Shown: one piece after another, positions 59,366 through 64,000 of the stretch | Layout: each line of letters opens with the position of its first letter | Position numbering within the stretch: position 1 is the stretch's first letter | Position numbers and translations under genes: made by a program | Assembly: GCF_021216675.1 (NCBI RefSeq) | Contig: NZ_CP086120.1 | Location: 3,966,501-4,030,500, forward strand | Length of the DNA stretch: 64,000 nt | Direction of reading: 5' to 3' | Origin: Streptomyces gobiensis | Lineage (GTDB): Bacteria; Actinomycetota; Actinomycetes; Streptomycetales; Streptomycetaceae | The notes under the pieces: generated by a model | What the model was told of the DNA's origin: nothing | Databases searched by the model: none | The model's input: only the letters and a program-made list of their open reading frames with translations

Positions 59366-60748
59366 ATGCGGGTCGGTTGGAGTGCGACGCTTGTTGCCAT
59401 GGCGCTGGTGCTGGGGTTAGCCGCACCGGCGCCCGCTGTGGTGGGGGAGATACCCCGGCTCACCGATGAGCGGGGGCGGACGCTCACCTTGCGGGGCTGG
59501 AATGTGGAGGACAAGTCGGGGCGGGGAGCGGACGCGCTCGCTGCGATTACCGAGAAGCACTTCCGGGATATGTCGGCGCAGGGGTTCAACTTCGCCCGGT
59601 TGCTGGTCTTCTGGGATGATCTGGAGCCCCGGCAGGGCGCGTACAGCGAGCGGTATCTGCGGAAGATCGAGCGGGTGCTGGGCTGGGCCCATACGTACCG
59701 GATCAGGGTGGTGCTTGACGCGCATCAGGATGTCTACGGGCCAGCATTCGGTCGGCATCGGGGCGTTCCGGAATGGGCTACCCGGACTGATGGGCTGCCG
59801 TATGAGCCGAATCCGGATGACTGGTTCTCGGAGTACTTTCAGCCCGCCGTGCAGGCCGCTTTTGAGCATCTCTATGAAGATGACGATTTGCGGCGGGCGC
59901 AGGCGCGGATGTGGGGGGTGCTTGCCGAGCGGTTCGCTGGACACCCCGCCGTTCTCGGCTACGACCTGATGAATGAGCCGATGGGCAAGCTCCGGGAGGG
60001 CGAGGATCTGCCGACCGCCGCACGCCGGATCGAAGCGGAGCAGCTGACCCCGATGTATAACCGCCTGGCGAAAGCGGTGCGCCGGCATGACCGGGACAGC
60101 TGGCTGTTCATCGAGCCCACCCCGATCGTTGGTGAGGGTGTGCCCACCGGGCTGGGAAAGATCGACGACCCGAAGGTGGTGTATGCGCCGCATCTTTACA
60201 ACACGGCGATGGAGGGTGGCGCGGACTACGACCCCGATGCGGGCTGGCTTGAGGCGTATGAGGCTGCGGTTGCGCGGTATCCGAGGGAACACGGCGTCCC
60301 TGTGGTGATTGGCGAGTGGGGGCCGTTGCATAGCGACCAGCCCAATATGGGGCGGTTTTATGCTGATGTTCTGGCGTCCATGGGGCGTTACAGCTCTGGG
60401 TGGGCGGGCTATGTGTGGTGCTACGGCGGGGGATACTGCGCGGTGGGGGAGGACGGTCGCTGGCGTACCAATAAGGGGGCAACGGCCCGGCCGTACGCGC
60501 CTGCCGTCGCGGGTACCGTCCGTACGGACGACTATGACCCCGCGACGGGCGTCTACCAGCTGACTTATGAGCCGGGCCAACTTGGCGTCACTGAGCTGTC
60601 CTTGCCGCCGTCCCCTGATGGCTGGCGGATCGACGTACAGGGCGCCGCGCTGGCCTGGCCCCGGAGCGTACCGGCTGGGCAGCGTGGCACGGTGACGGTG
60701 CTCGCGGCAGTGCGGGCCGGTCTCCCCGTGACGGTGACTGCCCGCTGA
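59366..60748 (+). CDS. Secreted GH5 glycosidase (cellulase / endoglycosylceramidase-like)
   Basis: A 460-residue secreted enzyme. The signal peptide is MRVGWSATLVAMALVLGLAAP. The GH5 barrel has the acid/base Glu in GYDLMNEPMGKL and the nucleophile Glu in VVIGEWGPLHSDQP, with RIRVVLDAHQDVYGPAF at strand 3. DAHQDVY and the C-terminal strand domain after about residue 380 recall endoglycoceramidases more than plain cellulases. CAGGAGTTGTT precedes the ATG at 59366; the frame opens earlier within the repeat. Confidence 0.9.
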   Translation: MRVGWSATLVAMALVLGLAAPAPAVVGEIPRLTDERGRTLTLRGWNVEDKSGRGADALAAITEKHFRDMSAQGFNFARLLVFWDDLEPRQGAYSERYLRKIERVLGWAHTYRIRVVLDAHQDVYGPAFGRHRGVPEWATRTDGLPYEPNPDDWFSEYFQPAVQAAFEHLYEDDDLRRAQARMWGVLAERFAGHPAVLGYDLMNEPMGKLREGEDLPTAARRIEAEQLTPMYNRLAKAVRRHDRDSWLFIEPTPIVGEGVPTGLGKIDDPKVVYAPHLYNTAMEGGADYDPDAGWLEAYEAAVARYPREHGVPVVIGEWGPLHSDQPNMGRFYADVLASMGRYSSGWAGYVWCYGGGYCAVGEDGRWRTNKGATARPYAPAVAGTVRTDDYDPATGVYQLTYEPGQLGVTELSLPPSPDGWRIDVQGAALAWPRSVPAGQRGTVTVLAAVRAGLPVTVTAR

Positions 60749-60840
60749 CGGAGGGCAGGAACCCTTGTTGGCGGGGGTTCGTGAGGGTATGAACGAGCTC
60801 TCGGCAACTGCAGTCTCGTTCGGGGGGAGCTGATGGTGCT

Positions 60841-63510
60841 GTGACGACGTCACCTGACGACGGAATTCCGCCCTTGGAGGGCCTGGACGACTTTCTGAGG
60901 GCCTTCGACGCTGCCGTCGTCGAACCGCCCAGGGCACGCACCTGCGCATCGCTCGTACTCATCGCCCAGGAAGGCGCCGGAACCGAGGCCCTGCGGATCG
61001 TACGGGCCCTGCGTGAACGGTGCATCGACAGCGAGGACCGTCCACTCGCCCCGGTCGCACTCTGCCCGCCCAGGGGACAGCGGCCGACCACCGGTCAGGT
61101 CCAGTTCTATGAATCCATTGTCGATGGACTGCGGACGACAAAGCCCGGCGACATCGGCAGGCTGACGTTCCGTGACTACGCGCTGATGCGGACCGTCGTC
61201 GAGGCGTCCCTGACCGGCCGTGGCGCGGACGGCAAGGCCAAAGAGCTGCGCAAGCAGCTGCACCGGGCACGCTTTCCGGCCCGGCCCGGTGGGCCGCCGC
61301 CGCTGGACGAGGTGCTGCCCTGGTTCGGCAAGCTGCTGCTGTGGACCTGGGGCCGGGCCGTCCAGCCGCTGTTCAGCTGGCGCACCGACCGCCGGATGAT
61401 GCGCGGCTGGTTCGGCCCCTGGGCACAAGTCGCCTTGCGAGCCAAGCAGGAGAGCTTTTTCCAGTCGGCGCATCAGCTCTCGCGCCAAGGGCAGCTCCAT
61501 ACGCCCGAACATATTGACGCGGTACTGACCAGGGCCCTGCTGGCCGATCTGGACCGGGCGCTCCGGCGCCGCTGGTGGTCTCCATGGCGCCGACGCCGCA
61601 CCGCCCGCTGCGTCCTGCTGCTCGCCGAGCCGGATGGGGACAGTGGCCAGGTCCGTGGCTTCCTCGCCGCGTACACCAAGGCGGTCCGGCAGTGCCCCAC
61701 CACGGGCACGGTCCTGGTGGCCCGTACCCGTGCTGGAACGCCCGACGAGCTGGGGGTGCGGGTCGATGACTCGTTCACCGCCGTCGCCGCCTCACTGGCC
61801 GATAAAACCCATGAAACCCATGAAGCCGGTGCCACCGGCCCACTGCGCGCCGGGGCTGTACGGGTCGGCACGGGGCAGCCCGGGGCCGATGCTGTCGCGG
61901 ACTGGCTGAAGGACCACCCGAAGATCCCGGACCGGGAGGGCCCGAGCCGTTCGCCGCGCGCTGCGGCCGTCGTCCAGTCGGTCGCCATGGTGGCCGTGCT
62001 CACCCTGCTGTACAGCGGTGCGGGATTCCTCGGGGCGCCGCTGCCGTTGTTCGAAGACGCCAACCGCCCATGCCCCGAGGGACAGTTCGAGGCCGCCGAC
62101 GGGCATGGCTGTCTGGGGCTGAGTGACGGCAGCGAGCCGTTCGCGGGGGCCTCTGGTGAGTACAACGAGCTGCTGGACATGATCCGGGAGACCAACGCCG
62201 AGGTGACCGAGCTCGCTGAGCGGGGACAGGAGATCCGTACGATCGTGCACTTCGAGCCCTTTACCGACGGGCAGACCTTCAGTCAGCTGGTGGAGGCCGG
62301 GGTGCTTCCCGAGCTGCGTGGGCTGGCGCTCCAGCAGCGCGAGGCGCTCAGGGAGGCACGGAACAACGACAAGAAGGTCGGCATCCGGGTGCTGCTGGCG
62401 AACAGCGGGCCGCTGTTCGAGGAGGGGGAACGGGTCGCCGAGCTGATCGTGGCCTGGATGGCTGAGGAACGGATCGTCGGCGTCGTGGGGCTTGGCCAGA
62501 GCAGGCTGGGGACGAAGCGAGCGATCAAGGTGCTGGACCGTGCGAGTCTGCCGATGATCAGCACATCGGCGACGGCGGACGAGATGACCGAGCAGTCCCC
62601 GCAGTACTACCAGATCGCGCCCGGCAACCGGCGCGAGGCCCGGGCGGCGGTCTCCTTCGTCAAACACCAGGAGTTCGTGACGCTGCCCGACGGCAGCCGC
62701 CGTCGGGCCAAGTCCACGGTTGTGGTGCACGATCCACACGACCCCTACAGCAGTAACCTCAGCGCGGATTTCGAGGCGGAGTTCAGGAAGGAGGTCGGTG
62801 GAAAGGTAACGATGGTCGACTACTCGCCGGACAGCGAAGCCGTGTCGAGTTCGGTGACCGACCTCGCCCGGAGGGTGTGCGGCGCGCTGCGGGCAGAGCC
62901 TGCGACGATGGTGTTCTGGGCGGGCCGGGCCCGGGAAATGCTCGCCTTTCTCGATGAGTTCCGCAAGAGTCCCGACTGCGACGCCATAACCGTTCTCGGC
63001 GGAGACGACCTGACCAACTCACTCATCAAGGAGGAGAATCCGGTCGCTACCTATCGCGAGCTGACCTTGCACCATATGGCCCATGCGGTGCCGGGGATCG
63101 ACCGGCCGACAAACGAGGTCAGCACCTTTGTGGAGCGCTATCAGAAGCAGTTCGGCGCCGACGATCTCATCGTGAATGACGGCCATCCGGCGCTCGGCTG
63201 GGACGCTCTGAAGGTGCTCTCCCATGCGGTGAACCTCGCCCGTAGTACCTCGCACGACCCCGACTTCGACAAGTCGACCGTGTCGTCCAAGCTCCGCAGC
63301 AGCGACAACACCATTCAGGGCGTCACGGGAGTGCTTGACTTCTACTCCGCCGGACGGTCGGTGCCGATACCCCGGGACAAGCCAATCTATGTCATCGAAG
63401 ATGCCAGGAGCGGACCCCATATCGCCCTCAAGTGCGGCAATTTCGGAGTCGGTGCCGAGCAGACGAAATGGGGCTCGCCGAAAGCGAAATACCCCTGCCC
63501 GCGCGACTGA
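60841..63510 (+). CDS. Large membrane protein with periplasmic-binding-protein-like domain
   Basis: An 889-residue protein of unusual build. Residues 1-370 are cytoplasmic, basic and Trp/Arg-rich (RRRWWSPWRRRRTARCVLLL) and have no motif I can name. One membrane segment, VVQSVAMVAVLTLLYSGAGF, follows at about 375-398. The rest is outside and from about 450 resembles a type I (LIVBP-like) binding fold: IRVLLANSGPLFEEGERVAE, VVGVVGLGQSRL-like and WAGRAREMLAFLDEF. It could be a receptor rather than a transporter component, because no permease or ATPase is nearby. GTG start. Confidence 0.75.
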   Translation: MTTSPDDGIPPLEGLDDFLRAFDAAVVEPPRARTCASLVLIAQEGAGTEALRIVRALRERCIDSEDRPLAPVALCPPRGQRPTTGQVQFYESIVDGLRTTKPGDIGRLTFRDYALMRTVVEASLTGRGADGKAKELRKQLHRARFPARPGGPPPLDEVLPWFGKLLLWTWGRAVQPLFSWRTDRRMMRGWFGPWAQVALRAKQESFFQSAHQLSRQGQLHTPEHIDAVLTRALLADLDRALRRRWWSPWRRRRTARCVLLLAEPDGDSGQVRGFLAAYTKAVRQCPTTGTVLVARTRAGTPDELGVRVDDSFTAVAASLADKTHETHEAGATGPLRAGAVRVGTGQPGADAVADWLKDHPKIPDREGPSRSPRAAAVVQSVAMVAVLTLLYSGAGFLGAPLPLFEDANRPCPEGQFEAADGHGCLGLSDGSEPFAGASGEYNELLDMIRETNAEVTELAERGQEIRTIVHFEPFTDGQTFSQLVEAGVLPELRGLALQQREALREARNNDKKVGIRVLLANSGPLFEEGERVAELIVAWMAEERIVGVVGLGQSRLGTKRAIKVLDRASLPMISTSATADEMTEQSPQYYQIAPGNRREARAAVSFVKHQEFVTLPDGSRRRAKSTVVVHDPHDPYSSNLSADFEAEFRKEVGGKVTMVDYSPDSEAVSSSVTDLARRVCGALRAEPATMVFWAGRAREMLAFLDEFRKSPDCDAITVLGGDDLTNSLIKEENPVATYRELTLHHMAHAVPGIDRPTNEVSTFVERYQKQFGADDLIVNDGHPALGWDALKVLSHAVNLARSTSHDPDFDKSTVSSKLRSSDNTIQGVTGVLDFYSAGRSVPIPRDKPIYVIEDARSGPHIALKCGNFGVGAEQTKWGSPKAKYPCPRD

Positions 63511-63518
63511 CCGCTGGG

Positions 63519-64000
63519 TCATCGGGATGCGATACGGGCGAGTGCGGTGCGCGCCTCGTTGGTGGTGCGCTCCACGACCTCCTGGCAGCTCGGCAGGTCG
63601 TCGATGAGGCCCGCCACCTGGCCGGAGGCCATGACGCCCGTGTCCGTACGCCCGTCCACCATGGCGGCTTTGAGCAGCATGGGGGTGTTGGCGGCCAGCA
63701 GGAGCTGGCTGAGGGTGAGGTCCTTGCCGTGGCGCAGGGTGCGGGCGTCCTGGAGCAGTTGACGCCAGGAGAGACCGGTGTGTTTCTTGAAGGCTGCGGC
63801 GTGGCGCAAAGCGTGCAGGAGCTGGGTGGTACGGCCGGAGGATTCCAGGGTGGCGACCATCTCGCTGCGGAGCATCCGGTGTGGCAGGCCGTCGACCTTG
63901 GTGGTGACGGTGATGTCCGTGACGGCGGCGGCCAGATAGCGCTGCTTCACCGGGTCCGGGACCGTGGACTCCCTGGTGAGAAGGAAGCGGGTGCCCATCG
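63519..64000 (-). CDS. Nitronate monooxygenase / flavin oxidoreductase, C-terminal part
   Basis: The last approximately 160 codons of a gene that continues past the right edge. The segment MGTRFLLTRESTVPDPVKQR is the conserved GTRFLxTxES motif near the middle of 2-nitropropane-dioxygenase-type FMN enzymes, and KAAMVDGRTDTGVMASGQVA with GLIDDLPSCQEVVERTTNEA matches their C-terminal end (MASGQxAGxI). The start codon is outside the window. The stop is eight bases from the convergent 889-residue gene. Confidence 0.88.
   Translation of the reverse strand, partial: MGTRFLLTRESTVPDPVKQRYLAAAVTDITVTTKVDGLPHRMLRSEMVATLESSGRTTQLLHALRHAAAFKKHTGLSWRQLLQDARTLRHGKDLTLSQLLLAANTPMLLKAAMVDGRTDTGVMASGQVAGLIDDLPSCQEVVERTTNEARTALARIASR

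Noticed and set aside
1..64000. CRISPR arrays, tRNA or rRNA genes, integrase attachment sites
   Set aside because: No regularly spaced repeats, no tRNA-like cloverleaf with GTTCGA-type T-loop and no integrase gene were seen; the repeats found are interspersed and intergenic.

Overview
This window is a stretch of a Streptomyces chromosome. The evidence is very high GC with strong third-position GC bias, GTG starts, overlapping stop/start (ATGA or GTGA) junctions, and marker genes sigR-rsrA, dasR-dasABC, wblE and sodN-sodX. From memory, gene order follows the S. coelicolor block from about SCO5206 to SCO5262, interrupted by strain-specific accessory insertions. No rRNA, tRNA, CRISPR array, intact transposon or secondary-metabolite cluster was found.

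Layout. 0.3-7.8 kb: Fur-family catR and catalase katA (with a palindromic operator), a CBS-domain protein, hisN diverging from a TetR regulator, rsgA-aroA, and an M50-like membrane protein. 8.1-11.6 kb: an accessory patch with a DUF4328 membrane protein, a HigBA-like toxin-antitoxin pair, and a WhiJ-like XRE/DUF397 pair diverging from a degenerate SpoIIAB-like protein and a small Cys-rich protein. 11.7-20.3 kb: SRAP repair protein, hydrolase, the thiol-oxidative-stress switch sigR-rsrA with its own SigR-type promoter and two start sites, two HD-domain membrane proteins, a TPR protein, peptide deformylase and a site-2 protease with CBS domains. 20.4-24.2 kb: class Ia ribonucleotide reductase nrdA-nrdB behind a cobalamin riboswitch. 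24.3-34.9 kb: GNAT, ybdD-cstA, then the chitin/GlcNAc block dasR, dasA-dasB-dasC, a GH3 hexosaminidase and a SIS sugar isomerase, with two DasR sites in the dasR-dasA gap.

35.7-45.7 kb: a PdtaS-like kinase converging on wblE across a perfect 25-bp inverted repeat, a lipid kinase, the stress sigma factor sigH with its anti-sigma gene, GNAT, a PLP enzyme, methyltransferase, a Csp3/DUF326-type copper-binding protein, NUDIX and SRPBCC genes. 45.9-53.2 kb: nickel superoxide dismutase sodN diverging from its protease sodX, CGNR regulator, methyltransferase, malic enzyme and a three-gene polar amino-acid ABC importer. 53.2-55.8 kb: a second accessory patch of lower GC with a secreted peptide, a second XRE/DUF397 pair and a divergent micro-operon of three tiny genes. 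55.9-64 kb: a jelly-roll-like protein coupled to a Tat-exported PhoD phosphatase, an MDR oxidoreductase, a secreted GH5 glycosidase, an unusual 889-residue membrane protein with a periplasmic-binding-protein-like C-terminus, and the end of a nitronate-monooxygenase-like gene.

Three features stand out beyond the gene list. Two families of interspersed intergenic repeats (family A, about 200 bp, at least six copies; family B, about 130 bp, three copies including a giant inverted pair) account for most of the long gaps. Two paralogous XRE/DUF397 modules lie 44 kb apart, each with its own candidate operator and each facing a small protein ending in a CRCxRC motif. A hairpin-rich segment sits between dasA and dasB. 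Gene symbols and roles come from motif and family recognition by eye; no database search was run.
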